DNA of 64,000 bases from Strigamia acuminata. Taxonomy: Eukaryota > Arthropoda > Chilopoda > Geophilomorpha > Linotaeniidae. Shown here one piece after another: positions 51,832 through 63,038 of this stretch. The position numbers and the translations under genes were made by a program. The notes beneath the pieces are model-generated. The model was not told where the DNA came from. It worked only from the letters and a program-made list of their open reading frames with translations, and made no database searches. The stretch is taken from NCBI GenBank assembly GCA_949358305.1, contig OX442314.1, forward strand, positions 22,437,060 to 22,501,059, written 5' to 3'. Positions within the stretch are counted from its first letter, which is position 1, and each line of letters opens with the position of its first letter.

Positions 51832-52991
51832 TGTAATGAGCTCAAATTTCACTATAAAATAATAGTGAAATTTCTTTCTCATTGGTGCCGCATCGGGACT
51901 TATCAAAATTCTACTAAAACTCAACTCTAAAATCTTAACTGACTAATCAAAGAAGAAATAATCACTAATTAGTTCTTAAATAAAGGAAAAAGATTTATTC
52001 TTGGCTTGAATAAACTAATAGTAAAATACAATTAAATAATAGGAATTAAAGGTAAAAGTAATAATAATTGAAGGTGAAATGGCGAAAATAATACAAAATA
52101 GCGGCGATGGCTTGTCGCTCGCTCTCGAACTTCGTTCTTCACTCGACGCTCGCTCTCGAACCTCGTTCTTCACTCGACGCTCGCTCTCGGACCTCGATAC
52201 TCGCTCTCGGACCTCAATGCCCGCTCCAAACCTCAAAACGGCGTCCAAACTTCACTCTTTACTCACGATGTTCATTCCTGGTTAAACCGGACAAATTTCC
52301 GAATTCTTGGTGACTTGAACTCGGACACAATTCCGTTTCTTCTCTCTCAAAACTCGCAACAGATTCGGACACAATTCCGACTCTTCTTCCTTGATGACTC
52401 CGTGGTTGCGGCAAATTCCGCTTTATGTTGACTGGGACAAATTTCCCAATGAGGATTTCTCATCCAAACAATGGCTGCTTGGCAAGAATGATGATCTCTC
52501 CAAACAATGGCTGCTTGGCAAGATGAAAATCCCACTGATGAATATGCTCAATCAGCAAGATAAATTTCCCACTACTGGATGTACACAGTAGCAAGAACTC
52601 CCACAATAACTTTATGTTATTGTAAGAAATGAGTCTCAATACTCAAGAACATCTCAAAACTGCTTTAGCAATTTGCAAGAAGGAGTCTAAATACTCAGGC
52701 AATCTTTCACCAAATCCACTTGAAGAATTGTATTTTCCCAGGGTAGATTTTGTGACTTGTTGCTCTCAAAGTTGATTTCAGACTGAAGATTTTTTCTCAT
52801 TCTCTGCAGGAAGCATTTCCTGTTACAGGAAGCTCATGGGCTGGTTGCCCTGGCAACCACCCTCATGTCTTCAAGTTATGCCAGACTTCCTGTTCAGGCA
52901 TAAAAAATAAACTCAAATAAAAATATGAAATATATAAAATATTTCCAGACACATTTCTGTTCTTCATCTAGTGACCACTAGGGTCACTACA
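51832..52991 (-). repeat. LTR of second element (3' LTR)
   Basis: It repeats at 57582-58741. It contains short internal tandem copies of CTCGCTCTCG-type and CCAAACAATGGCTGCTTGGC sequence; the reading frames inside are LTR sequence, not genes. Confidence 0.93.
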
Positions 52992-53007
52992 CTTCCCCCC
53001 TTTTTAG
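52992..53007 (-). other. polypurine tract of second element
   Basis: On the minus strand AAAAAGGGGGGAAG directly precedes the 3' LTR. It shows that the element is oriented like its ORF. Confidence 0.7.
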
Positions 53008-53027
53008 GAAGTTAGTTCCTAACTTCT

Positions 53028-56000
53028 CTAAATCTCATCATCGATCCTCGAGGCGAAGTCCTTGATGGGGATTTCAGATTCGGAGACCGAAAACTTCAGT
53101 TTGTCTTGGGATTTCGTTGAATCATTCCTTGTCGTAACCGATTGATTCTGTCCAGCAATTGCAGATGGTGTCCCGCTCCCAGGACTGAAATCCTGCCATC
53201 CGCTTCTTCCGGCAGCTTCCTTCAAGTGACCGGTCCAGTTGGCTCGAACAGGCAATTGATTTTCAGTTGTGTGTTCAAATGATCTGAAACAGGCATCTTG
53301 CAAAACTTTGCCTGAGTCAGCTCGATCATTCTGAGTTTTAACATTCATTTCTGGTGTTGTCGCCACTAATTGTTGTTGCACAGCTGATGCGTTTGTTGCT
53401 TCAAAATTCAATGGCTTTTTGCTTTCCATTAATGTGATTTTATTCCCTGCAATCTTCTCAATTTCAAGCCACTGCTTCTGGATTTCCGGTTGAGTGTTTG
53501 GCAAATCTACATGTTGAATTCTGAACTCCTCCAATAAAAAACTTGCAACTGGCTGTTTTCCTTCAGATGTACTCTTAATTGTAACTGTAGTGGGCACTGT
53601 AGCTCTGCTGTCTGAATTGCTACAATCAGATTTTTTAACAGTATCTGAAAAATTAATCTTGGACTTATTTCCAATTGCAACTGCACTGACAATATGTTTC
53701 TGTAGGTCAGTTGATTCAGTGTAGCTTGCGTAACTAAGCTTCATTGCAGTTTTAACTTCACTGGACTCCATGAAGTGTTGATCAACTTGGATTATTTGAT
53801 TTGGTTGCTTTTCCAATAAATTAATTTTTGAAATGTTTTCAGTTGTGATTGAGCTGGCAGCAAATTTTGGTAACTCAATTGATTGAGTGTTGTGTTGCTT
53901 CAAGTCAATTCTCTGCAAAGTTTTTTCCAAAATTCTGTTTTCTTTTTCTGTTGGTCGTGGACCTTGTTTTTCAATTTGACCAATTGATGTTAATACTTGG
54001 CAATCTTGATTTTCTGGTCGTCCTTTCAATCCTGTATTTGTATGCTGTTTACTGCAAAGCATCTTGTAATCATCTGTTTGTAGAGGTTTTTCATTTTCAT
54101 GTTCACTCCTTGTATCTCCAGATGTTTGGATTGTTTCTACCAGTTTAACTTCAGACCTTTCCTCTAATTGAATCAATTGCTGTTTAGCTTGGATTCTTTT
54201 CTTTGGCAGCTTCTCCACTTTTTCTTTGGTGTCTTGAGTTTCATTTGCCAAATCCAGTCGCTGATAACAATTTTTGATCAAAATTTTTACTTCCTGTAGG
54301 TCTTCAGAAGTTATATTTTCCAGTATGTTCTTCAGAGCCACGATGAAATATTTGGAGGGCCACTCTGAATTCTGCCGACATAATTTCGGTGAAAACGTGG
54401 AATCTTGTAACATTACATTATCTGTCAGTCGTTTGATCACTTTTCGAAGTTGTTTTCGAACAATTTTCGTTTCTCGAACCAGACATTTATTTTCTGATTT
54501 TCTAGGATTCCTGGATGAATTTTGATTCTTTTTCTCTTTTTCCATCACTCTTCCCCCCTTTTTTGGAAATGGTTGAACTTGTTCATCAGTTTCAAAATCT
54601 ACACTTTTTGGAAAAAGCAATGGATTTTCTTCTAAGTTTTCAAAAATCAAATTTTCTGTGTCCGATTCGATAATTTTTTCTGCAATCTGTGCATCATCTT
54701 GGTTCTTCTTATCATCAGAATTTTGTGTATCCTGTAGAGGTTGCGCATTTTTGTGAGCTTGCATTTTGTTCGATTTGGACGCACTTTGTGTAATTCCTGT
54801 ATTTTCAACAACCTGTGTGTCTTCTGCATGTCGTGTGTCTTCTGCACTTTGCACACTTTTTTCTTCTTGTTGTCTACCATCTATGGCTGTTTTTTGGTCA
54901 TTGAAATTTTCGAAATTGATTGATCTTTGATGGTGACGATCATTTTCGTTTGGCCAGCCTGCCATACATGTGTCAACTTGTGTTTGGCCAAGTTCTCTGT
55001 TTGCTGTGGACATTCTGATGTCATCTGGTTGTTGGAGGTTCTGCTTGTCCATGACATCAAATAACATTTTCTTCTGAGCAGGTGTTGAGGTTTGGTTATT
55101 ATCTCTACGATATTTTGTATCGTCATTTCCTCGCTTTACTGCATTTCCTGTTGAATCCGTAATTGACTGTTCAACTTTCGACTGATGCATGACACTTGCT
55201 GTATTCCTAACTGGTGGACACCGTGAATGTGCCATGTACCGCAGCTCTTGTGGATCTGGTTTTGACTTCTTTGCGTCTTCCTGAGCTGGTGGAGATGCTT
55301 TAGGAAAATTTTCGTTTTCAACATGCAATGATGATTCCATTGTCTTCCCTTCTACGACGAGTGCTTGATTAAAGCTGTCAATCTTTTCCATTTTTTCAGA
55401 AGGTGTCTTTTTTGCAAAATTAATCGAAAATGTTTTCATTTCTAGAATTAAGCTTTTCCTCGATTCAGACATTGTTTCTGTTTCTTCACCAGATGTAGAT
55501 AACCTTTTTAATGCCTTCTTGACTGCATCCATTGCTACTGGCAATGACAATTTTTTGGCAACTTCAGAAAACCTTAAGTCCACTGGTGAGTTGTGTCTTT
55601 TCCTTGTGGTTACCTCAGCACTGGTCCCATATCTTAAAATTTTCTGGTCATCTCTGGATTGACGTTTCGTCTCTGCAGGACTGTCTCTAGTTTCGGTCTG
55701 TAAACGGCGACGTACTTCTTGTAATTTAAGTCGGGTTGGCGAGCGTACTGCTGATAATGCCGTGCTGTCAACTGATTTTCTGGTCGAAGTCTTCTTATCC
55801 GCCTTTATTAAACAACCTCTTTCTTCGGTTATTTTGATTGGTTCTTCGAACAACAATTTCGTGAGATCGCTTTTGCTTCGTGGAATGGATTTTACATTTT
55901 CAGATAATGAACGTACTGGAGATGTGGTGCGCGATACGTAATGTCTTCGTGATTGTACTTTGTTGGCTTCGAATTTATTTTGTGTTTCGCGTATTTCAAG

Positions 56001-57320
56001 CTCCATTCTTATTTGCGCGAGTTTATTGTCCAATTTGGTTTCACGTTCCTTGCGCTCTTCCACAAGTAATTGTTCCTGTAGTTTTTGCTCTTCTAATCTG
56101 TAACATTCCCTCCGCTGATCTCGATCATTCGCCGCAGCTATCCATGCAGCATATTCCTCGTGGGACATTGGTTCATTTATGTGGCAATAACATGCTTCAT
56201 GCGTAATGTCTAGCATCCGGTCTTGTACTTCTCGCAGCTTGAGACGTGTTGGCGAAATTATTCTTTTCAACTGTGTCAAGTCGGTCCTGCAACTGGGTGA
56301 GAATCTTGCGCGATTTAGCAATAAACACTTTTGACATGTGGCACGTGGTACGCATTGTTTTGGTGATTGCACTGTTTGCATTGTTAAATCCACTGATTCC
56401 TGGGAACTCGAGGGAGATTTTGCTAGACTTTCATCCGTTTGTTTCAAGACGAATTCTTGTTCTTTTATTGCGTTTGCTGGTGAACCAAAGTTATACGACT
56501 CATTTCGATAAGAGTAACCATACTCGTTTTGCTGACACGCTTTGTCTTTGAAATGTGATTCACTTTTCTGGCGGGCTTCGTCCTGATAACGCGACTCATT
56601 TCGCTGATTTGAGTCCTCGTTTGGACGTGAGTTGTTCTTAAAACGTGATTCACTTCTGTGGCAAATTTCGTCATGATAATGCGACTCATTTCGCGGATCT
56701 GAATTTTCGCGTTGACGTGATTCGCAACAATAACGCGACTCGTTTCGCGAATGTGAGTCCTCTTGTTGACACTCTTTGTCACGGTAGTGCGACTCATTTC
56801 GCGACTGGAAGTCCTCGTATTGGCGGAAATCGTCTTTGAGCGAACGTTCTCGTGACGTAGAAGGACCATGTTCTTCTTTTCTTTGATTAACTTCGCTTCG
56901 ACTATCAAGTCCCGAATCATTTCGGTTATCATATCGAATGTCGTATTTTGGTATATCCTGATCTCGTTGATCGCATCTTCTTTGATAGTTCTGTGGTGAA
57001 GAAGAATGACGCATTTCATTTTTATCTCTTGATTGCCGTGTCTTATGGATTGTTAATGTACCACTTCTACTCTGGCTGGCTTGTAGTTGGTGGTCAGCCA
57101 TCTTGATTGTAAAATCTTGGAAAAAATTTTCTTGATCCCGTTGAACAATCTTGGAATGTTTTCTGTCATCTGTGTTCTTAATGGCAATCGGAGACGACAT
57201 ATCTTCTGTGTGGTGTAACAATCCCAAATGTGGTGGCAAACTATATCTTTTCAATCGCAATGATGATTGTTGAACTTCCATGGTTGGTCTTTGTACTTGT
57301 TTCTTATGATGATCAGACAT
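53028..57320 (-). CDS. large ORF of the second LTR element, unknown function
   Basis: 1430 codons, strongly hydrophilic, rich in Gln, Glu, Lys, Arg and Ser. Residues about 160-270 hold tandem repeats of roughly 20 residues around RNESHYRDKE and RNESRYQDEA. A motif SPTRLKLREVQ, SPTRLKLQEVR, SPVDLRFSEVA occurs three times between about residues 350 and 590. Cysteine clusters CQKCLLLNRARFSPSC and CYCHINEP could bind metal. A coiled segment is centred near ECYRLEEQKLQEQLLVEERK. There is no zinc knuckle, capsid signature, protease or polymerase. It may be a highly diverged gag-like protein or a captured host ORF; neither can be shown here. The long uninterrupted frame suggests selection. Confidence 0.7.
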   Translation of the reverse strand: MSDHHKKQVQRPTMEVQQSSLRLKRYSLPPHLGLLHHTEDMSSPIAIKNTDDRKHSKIVQRDQENFFQDFTIKMADHQLQASQSRSGTLTIHKTRQSRDKNEMRHSSSPQNYQRRCDQRDQDIPKYDIRYDNRNDSGLDSRSEVNQRKEEHGPSTSRERSLKDDFRQYEDFQSRNESHYRDKECQQEDSHSRNESRYCCESRQRENSDPRNESHYHDEICHRSESRFKNNSRPNEDSNQRNESRYQDEARQKSESHFKDKACQQNEYGYSYRNESYNFGSPANAIKEQEFVLKQTDESLAKSPSSSQESVDLTMQTVQSPKQCVPRATCQKCLLLNRARFSPSCRTDLTQLKRIISPTRLKLREVQDRMLDITHEACYCHINEPMSHEEYAAWIAAANDRDQRRECYRLEEQKLQEQLLVEERKERETKLDNKLAQIRMELEIRETQNKFEANKVQSRRHYVSRTTSPVRSLSENVKSIPRSKSDLTKLLFEEPIKITEERGCLIKADKKTSTRKSVDSTALSAVRSPTRLKLQEVRRRLQTETRDSPAETKRQSRDDQKILRYGTSAEVTTRKRHNSPVDLRFSEVAKKLSLPVAMDAVKKALKRLSTSGEETETMSESRKSLILEMKTFSINFAKKTPSEKMEKIDSFNQALVVEGKTMESSLHVENENFPKASPPAQEDAKKSKPDPQELRYMAHSRCPPVRNTASVMHQSKVEQSITDSTGNAVKRGNDDTKYRRDNNQTSTPAQKKMLFDVMDKQNLQQPDDIRMSTANRELGQTQVDTCMAGWPNENDRHHQRSINFENFNDQKTAIDGRQQEEKSVQSAEDTRHAEDTQVVENTGITQSASKSNKMQAHKNAQPLQDTQNSDDKKNQDDAQIAEKIIESDTENLIFENLEENPLLFPKSVDFETDEQVQPFPKKGGRVMEKEKKNQNSSRNPRKSENKCLVRETKIVRKQLRKVIKRLTDNVMLQDSTFSPKLCRQNSEWPSKYFIVALKNILENITSEDLQEVKILIKNCYQRLDLANETQDTKEKVEKLPKKRIQAKQQLIQLEERSEVKLVETIQTSGDTRSEHENEKPLQTDDYKMLCSKQHTNTGLKGRPENQDCQVLTSIGQIEKQGPRPTEKENRILEKTLQRIDLKQHNTQSIELPKFAASSITTENISKINLLEKQPNQIIQVDQHFMESSEVKTAMKLSYASYTESTDLQKHIVSAVAIGNKSKINFSDTVKKSDCSNSDSRATVPTTVTIKSTSEGKQPVASFLLEEFRIQHVDLPNTQPEIQKQWLEIEKIAGNKITLMESKKPLNFEATNASAVQQQLVATTPEMNVKTQNDRADSGKVLQDACFRSFEHTTENQLPVRANWTGHLKEAAGRSGWQDFSPGSGTPSAIAGQNQSVTTRNDSTKSQDKLKFSVSESEIPIKDFASRIDDEI

Positions 57321-57570
57321 GATGTTAATTTTTAGTAGATAGGATAATGAAGAAAGAAATAGTTTAACTTAGAAAAATATCTTCTAAACTCTGTTAACCA
57401 TTTTCCCCCTTTTTTGTTTGAGAACCAAAAAAAAAAATTCACACCTATTCTTACTACAAATCAAAAAATAGAAGTTCCTCAATCTAATTAACCTATCACA
57501 AAACAATTTTCCAAACAAATTAGGTCCCTCAACTAAATAAAAGTTGTTAAGGTTCAAATCTTTCAGGCCC

Positions 57571-57580
57571 AGGCCCCCAA
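57571..57580 (-). other. primer-binding site of second element
   Basis: The minus strand next to the 5' LTR reads TGGGGGCCTGGGCCTGA. The first 11 bases equal those of the gypsy element in this window, suggesting use of the same tRNA primer. Confidence 0.6.
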
Positions 57581-57581
57581 G

Positions 57582-58741
57582 TGTAATGAGCTCAAATTTC
57601 ACTATAAAATAATAGTGAAATTTCTTTCTCATTGGTGCCGCATCGGGACTTATCAAAATTCTACTAAAACTCAACTCTAAAATCTTAACTGACTAATCAA
57701 AGAAGAAATAATCACTAATTAGTTCTTAAATAAAGGAAAAAGATTTATTCTTGGCTTGAATAAACTAATAGTAAAATACAATTAAATAATAGGAATTAAA
57801 GGTAAAAGTAATAATAATTGAAGGTGAAATGGCGAAAATAATACAAAATAGCGGCGATGGCTTGTCGCTCGCTCTCGAACTTCGTTCTTCACTCGACGCT
57901 CGCTCTCGAACCTCGTTCTTCACTCGACGCTCGCTCTCGGACCTCGATACTCGCTCTCGGACCTCAATGCCCGCTCCAAACCTCAAAACGGCGTCCAAAC
58001 TTCACTCTTTACTCACGATGTTCATTCCTGGTTAAACCGGACAAATTTCCGAATTCTTGGTGACTTGAACTCGGACACAATTCCGTTTCTTCTCTCTCAA
58101 AACTCGCAACAGATTCGGACACAATTCCGACTCTTCTTCCTTGATGACTCCGTGGTTGCGGCAAATTCCGCTTTATGTTGACTGGGACAAATTTCCCAAT
58201 GAGGATTTCTCATCCAAACAATGGCTGCTTGGCAAGAATGATGATCTCTCCAAACAATGGCTGCTTGGCAAGATGAAAATCCCACTGATGAATATGCTCA
58301 ATCAGCAAGATAAATTTCCCACTACTGGATGTACACAGTAGCAAGAACTCCCACAATAACTTTATGTTATTGTAAGAAATGAGTCTCAATACTCAAGAAC
58401 ATCTCAAAACTGCTTTAGCAATTTGCAAGAAGGAGTCTAAATACTCAGGCAATCTTTCACCAAATCCACTTGAAGAATTGTATTTTCCCAGGGTAGATTT
58501 TGTGACTTGTTGCTCTCAAAGTTGATTTCAGACTGAAGATTTTTTCTCATTCTCTGCAGGAAGCATTTCCTGTTACAGGAAGCTCATGGGCTGGTTGCCC
58601 TGGCAACCACCCTCATGTCTTCAAGTTATGCCAGACTTCCTGTTCAGGCATAAAAAATAAACTCAAATAAAAATATGAAATATATAAAATATTTCCAGAC
58701 ACATTTCTGTTCTTCATCTAGTGACCACTAGGGTCACTACA
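57582..58741 (-). repeat. LTR of second element (5' LTR)
   Basis: Copy of 51832-52991. The plus-strand flank after it is ACATTCGTGAATTTTTT, which continues the interrupted exon of gene E. The left border is certain only to within one base. Confidence 0.92.
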
Positions 58742-59073
58742 ACATTCGTGAATTTTTTGTGAGTATTGCAGCGAAGCTTACATTTCTTATACTCCGAGTT
58801 TGTTTCTTTTTCTCATTTTACAGAAACAGAAATTCCAGCAATTTTGGAAACGCTGGAAAGAAGTTTTCACAGAAGTTTGTATATACAATTAGATATCATA
58901 ATTCATATTTAAACATTTTTACTTTATTATTAAATTTATAGACTGAAAAAGGTCGAATCCACCAAGTTTTTTCACTCAAGACAATTTTATACAAAATCGG
59001 AGTAGAATCTCAGAAAAATAGCAATAATAACCTTGATCTAGTAATTATTCCATCTTTTAATCGATTTAATTAA

Positions 59074-59256
<183 letters not shown>

Positions 59257-59722
59257 TAATAAAATCCACAAAACAAAACGCAACTGACGCTTAATTTCAC
59301 AGGAAGGTAATGAGGAAGATGATGACATTGAAGACGATTTGGAAAGAAAGAAAAGAGAGAATTCCTATGATGATTTAGAGGAAGATAATTTCCAAGAAGA
59401 CAAAGTTTTCGCAGAAAAGAAAGCCAGGTTAAGCGCGTATATTGATACCGCTTTTGAGTCATTTCACTGTAAAGTCAAGCAAATTGTAAGTGTTTATTGA
59501 AATAGTTACCCATCCATCCATTATCCCCGTACATAATAGTCATCTTTAATTTATTACGTAGAAAACAAACCAAGTTATCAAAAATATTTTTAAAAATATT
59601 ATCGAGCATTCGTATGACGATGTAGTTCCTGCTGAGGTATGAGGATGACTAAGTATCTATAAAACACTTTTTAATATTGTCTATTTTATATATTTTAGAT
59701 CGTGAGAGCTCTCTATACGTAG

Positions 59723-60040
59723 AAAAGAATATATATGAAATAAAAGTGCATAAGTAATAATTTAAAGTGTGTAACTTCCGGTGTTTTTCTTACATATTTG
59801 TTAACTTAACCTTGAATATTTATGAACTCTTTTCACATTTTGTAAGTTGCGGAGGAAGTTGAAATAAAAAATGAACAAACAAGTTTCCTTTCCTTTTATA
59901 TATGTAACTATGAAAATTCATAATTCATATTTCATGAGCTTTGTGGACGCACGTGTTAGCATAACGGATGCCACATGCACTCTATATAGACCAAAACATC
60001 GTCGCAAACATTTTACAAAAAATAAAATTGAAGATTTACG
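59723..60040 (+). promoter_or_regulatory. intergenic region and promoter of gene F
   Basis: It contains AATAAA-type signals for gene E just after its stop. TATATAG lies at 59983-59989, about 55 bp before the ATG of gene F. The C/D/G upstream motif is absent. Confidence 0.5.
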
Positions 60041-61716
60041 ATGAGATTTTTAATCTTTTTGCTTATAAATTGTCTCACTGTGTTTTGTGAAGAGGTAAAA
60101 TCATTTTGATTAAAAAGTAGAGAGAAAAAGTTTAAAAATCTTATAATTTCAGAAAAAAAAGGGAGAAACAGACAAACACATAATATTCTCAGTATGTGAA
60201 TATTACGATAACATTGGAAATGAAGTAAATATTATATTTTAATATTTTGACATAAAATAATTTTATATTTATAATTTTAGGCAAAAAGAAACGAATGTGT
60301 CACCTGCCTGAAAACTTCATATGGATCAAGTGAGGTATGTAGAAACTAGAAATTATGAATTTATTTTTAAAAAAATGCTAAAGAATGTGTTTGATGTCAA
60401 ATGTGTTTCTGTTTTCAAATGTAGAAACTTAAGTGTATTTAGCATTAGCAGCGAAGCTCAGGGGTAGCGTATTATAACATTTACTTTTTTTGGTGCAGGT
60501 TCCAACAGACAACTTAAAAAAATGCATCGAAGCACTTCCAGAACGGGTAAGGATATGTGTTATGAACATTAATAAAGCTCTCTAGTGGAGGTTTTATAAA
60601 ATATATTTATTTCGGTATTAGTGTGTTTACTTATTTCAAATATATATTTTTTTTAGTTTAGAAAGTGTACTGAATCTAAGGTAATAAATAAAAATAAAGA
60701 TTTGTATTATTTAAATTATCGTTAATTAATTTCAGACGATTTTTCCAACGTTTAAACAAGAAATTTTAAAATGGCGCGAGGTAAATAATTTTTTTGATGC
60801 GCTTATTTACTTAAAAAATTAATCCCAAAACTTTAGGAACAAAGAATTATATTTACTAAAAACCATAAAGACGTTCTAAGTTTTGTAAGTACAAACTACA
60901 AATTTAATAGGGGTAAATAAAATTAACAAAATTTCCACAATTGTTTGTAGAAAGAAATCGAAACTTTGAGTCAAGTCGCTGCCAGTTTCTTCATGGCACA
61001 TCACATGGTTAAAGATTTGCCAGCAAAACAAATAGAATCGGTTAGTTTTTATCAATATCTCAAAAAAACTATCTTATACTCCGTAATAATTAAGTTATAC
61101 TATTTTAAAATAGCTAATAAAACCAGTTTATAAGTGTTTGGAACCAGGAATGGATATGTCTAAATTTGATAATGAAGTGATGAATGAACAAGATGTTGAA
61201 AATGGGGTAATGAATCTCTTAATAGTTAATAAAAATAAAATTTACTTTTTTAAAATAACCATTTCAGTTAAATAATGATGAAGGCACGATGATAAAGAAG
61301 GGATCCAACGTTGTAAAGCGTCAGGCAACTGAAGTAATTAATTTATTTATTTTACGCACCAAATCACATTTTATTTTACTCGTAATTTATATTATTACAG
61401 GACGATGTTTCCATTCGAACGAGAGTAAAAAATATGTATAAAAGAGTGGTTCGATATTACGTCTGCTCAATTAATAGAATTGTAACGTTAAATAAACTCT
61501 AAATTTGTTTAAATTAATCTTGATAATTCTCTTGTTCTCTTTTTAAGGGCGAAGATAAAGAAGCTTCCAGTATAGTCAAGGAGTACATGATAAAGTACGA
61601 AGGCATAGTCCCTGCAAAGGTAAACAGTAGTAAAGACATCGAAAATCGAACACCTCATAATTCAATCACATTTTTGTTGTTATTTGCAGGTGGCAAGGGA
61701 TGCTTGCAAGTGGTAG
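60041..61716 (+). CDS. array gene F: secreted protein from thirteen symmetric micro-exons
   Basis: Exons 60041-60094, 60153-60224, 60281-60334, 60500-60547, 60657-60680, 60736-60780, 60837-60884, 60951-61040, 61114-61206, 61268-61333, 61401-61448, 61548-61619 and 61690-61716. Lengths are 54, 72, 54, 48, 24, 45, 48, 90, 93, 66, 48, 72 and 27 bp: all multiples of three, all introns phase 0, 246 residues. Signal peptide MRFLIFLLINCLTVFCEE. Cysteines in VCEYYDNIG, ECVTCLKTS, KKCIEALP, RKCTES, YKCLEPGM and the end RDACKW. A dibasic site in VVKRQATE may be cleaved. The helical exon KEIETLSQVAASFFMAHHMV is amphipathic. Gene E has the same plan (CxxC-type early exon, basic site, short terminal exon), so the two are probably paralogues. 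Function unknown. Confidence 0.8.
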
Positions 61717-63038
61717 GATCAAAATAAAGAAATTGGCAAAATACTTTATGTAATTAAATTATTAAAGAAAGGAATAAAATAAAAATGGGCATCTATATCT
61801 AGATCGCTTCAGTTACTTTTTTTGATTCACACACATCTCAGATCTCAAATGCTGCCTATAAGATGCGAGCTTAAAAATTTTAATTCTCGCATTTTATTGG
61901 TACGATTCCTACGCTTTGGTACTCTATTTAGATCTCCTGTGGTGCATTAGACACCACAGGACCACATATTTTGTTATGTATTTACGCAAGCATCCATATT
62001 ATTTTACAACAATATTTTGGCTCAAACGAACATAACAACTACGAGTATGTAACCGTGTTGCTAGGTTTCCACGCATAGCAACACAAGAATTAGTTATGAA
62101 TAAAGTCAGTCGACACCCAAAATTTGACTAACTTAGTAACCATCTTCATTTCTGCTGTGGAATTTAACACTACAGATTTTAAGCTGTTGTCAGCAGTGTC
62201 TGTCAGAATTGCATTGTCGCGGATATACCGACACTGTTGTCGCTCTGGTGTGTGTCACGCGAGGGCAGTGACGCGACTTTGGCTAGTTTCGCCCCGCCCC
62301 CCTTTATTAGCATAAAATTACTGGTGGCGCTGCGAGTGCGAGCGCGTCATGAAATATCAGTAAAACAACAAACGGCATTTGATTTTTTTTTCAAACTTTC
62401 ATAATGCGTTGTGCAGAGAAGCTGAAAGTAGAAATTGTCCCCGAATTGACCAAAAAGTATTGCGGCGAAACCTGCATGCTTTTTACTATTATTATAATTA
62501 TTTGCTCTGCAAAAGCTACAAATGGCGGCATTGTATTTTATAACTAAACTACTTTTTCTACTTGCCAATAACCTTCGCCCCTGAGCTCTCAAAAGGTTTT
62601 GTTTATCCAGATCCACTGTTTGTTATTGTTACTCAAAATCCATTGTTTTAAACTTTATTGTTCCAACGATGAAAACAATTAAAATACCACGTTAGAAACT
62701 CGTATCATTGTTTTCAGTTGCAATTGTTTCGCTGTATACAAGAATACCAGTCGGTATATCAGCCTGAAGTGAAGTTTTACAAAAAATAATTATATTGCAT
62801 ATTTATGGTGTAAAAGGAAGTTGGTATGCGTTTCCACAAAAGCACAGATTGTGTGCGTAGACCGACTGATAATGCAGATTTAGAATTTGCCACGGATGTT
62901 CGTCAACAACTGTTATACCCCTTAAATTTATTGTAAAAAATTATTTGAGTTTTAGGATAACGAATAATTTTTGTCTGCATAGAACTCTGTCATTTGTACG
63001 AAAACCAATTTTGAAGTAAAAAACTCAGAACTATACCC
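61717..63038 (+). other. intergenic region and upstream region of gene G
   Basis: It starts with the gene F 3' end. A perfect 10-bp hairpin lies at 61935-61961. A GC-rich segment at about 62210-62345 (GGGCAGTGACGCGAC, CGCCCCGCCCCCC) is absent from the copy before gene D. From 62346 it is the second copy of the duplication, with CACGGATGTTCGTCAAC at 62891-62907. Confidence 0.55.
61935..61961. repeat. perfect hairpin, 10-bp stem
   Basis: TCCTGTGGTG and CACCACAGGA are perfect inverted copies around the 7-base loop CATTAGA. It lies about 220 bp past the gene F stop. It is either a mobile-element end or a chance hairpin. Confidence 0.7.

Larger units (their letters stand above)
51832..58741 (-). 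mobile_element. non-autonomous LTR retrotransposon with one large unknown ORF
   Basis: LTRs of about 1160 bp (51832-52991 and about 57582-58741) recur at an offset of 5750 bp and look identical. They start TGTAATGAGC and end GGTCACTACA. A 4-bp duplication ACAT flanks them (51828-51831 and 58742-58745). On the minus strand there is a primer-binding-like TGGGGGCCTGG next to one LTR and a polypurine tract AAAAAGGGGGGAAG next to the other. The 4.6-kb interior holds a single 1430-codon ORF and no protease, RT, RNase H or integrase motifs. Mobilisation must depend on another element. Confidence 0.88.

Noticed and set aside
52015-52591. ORFs inside the LTRs of the second element (also at 57765-58341)
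   Set aside because: Low-complexity LTR repeats read as protein; not genes.
60455-60490. tRNA-like A box (GAAGCTCAGGGGTAGCG) in a gene F intron
   Set aside because: No B box or cloverleaf follows; probably a chance match or a SINE fragment.
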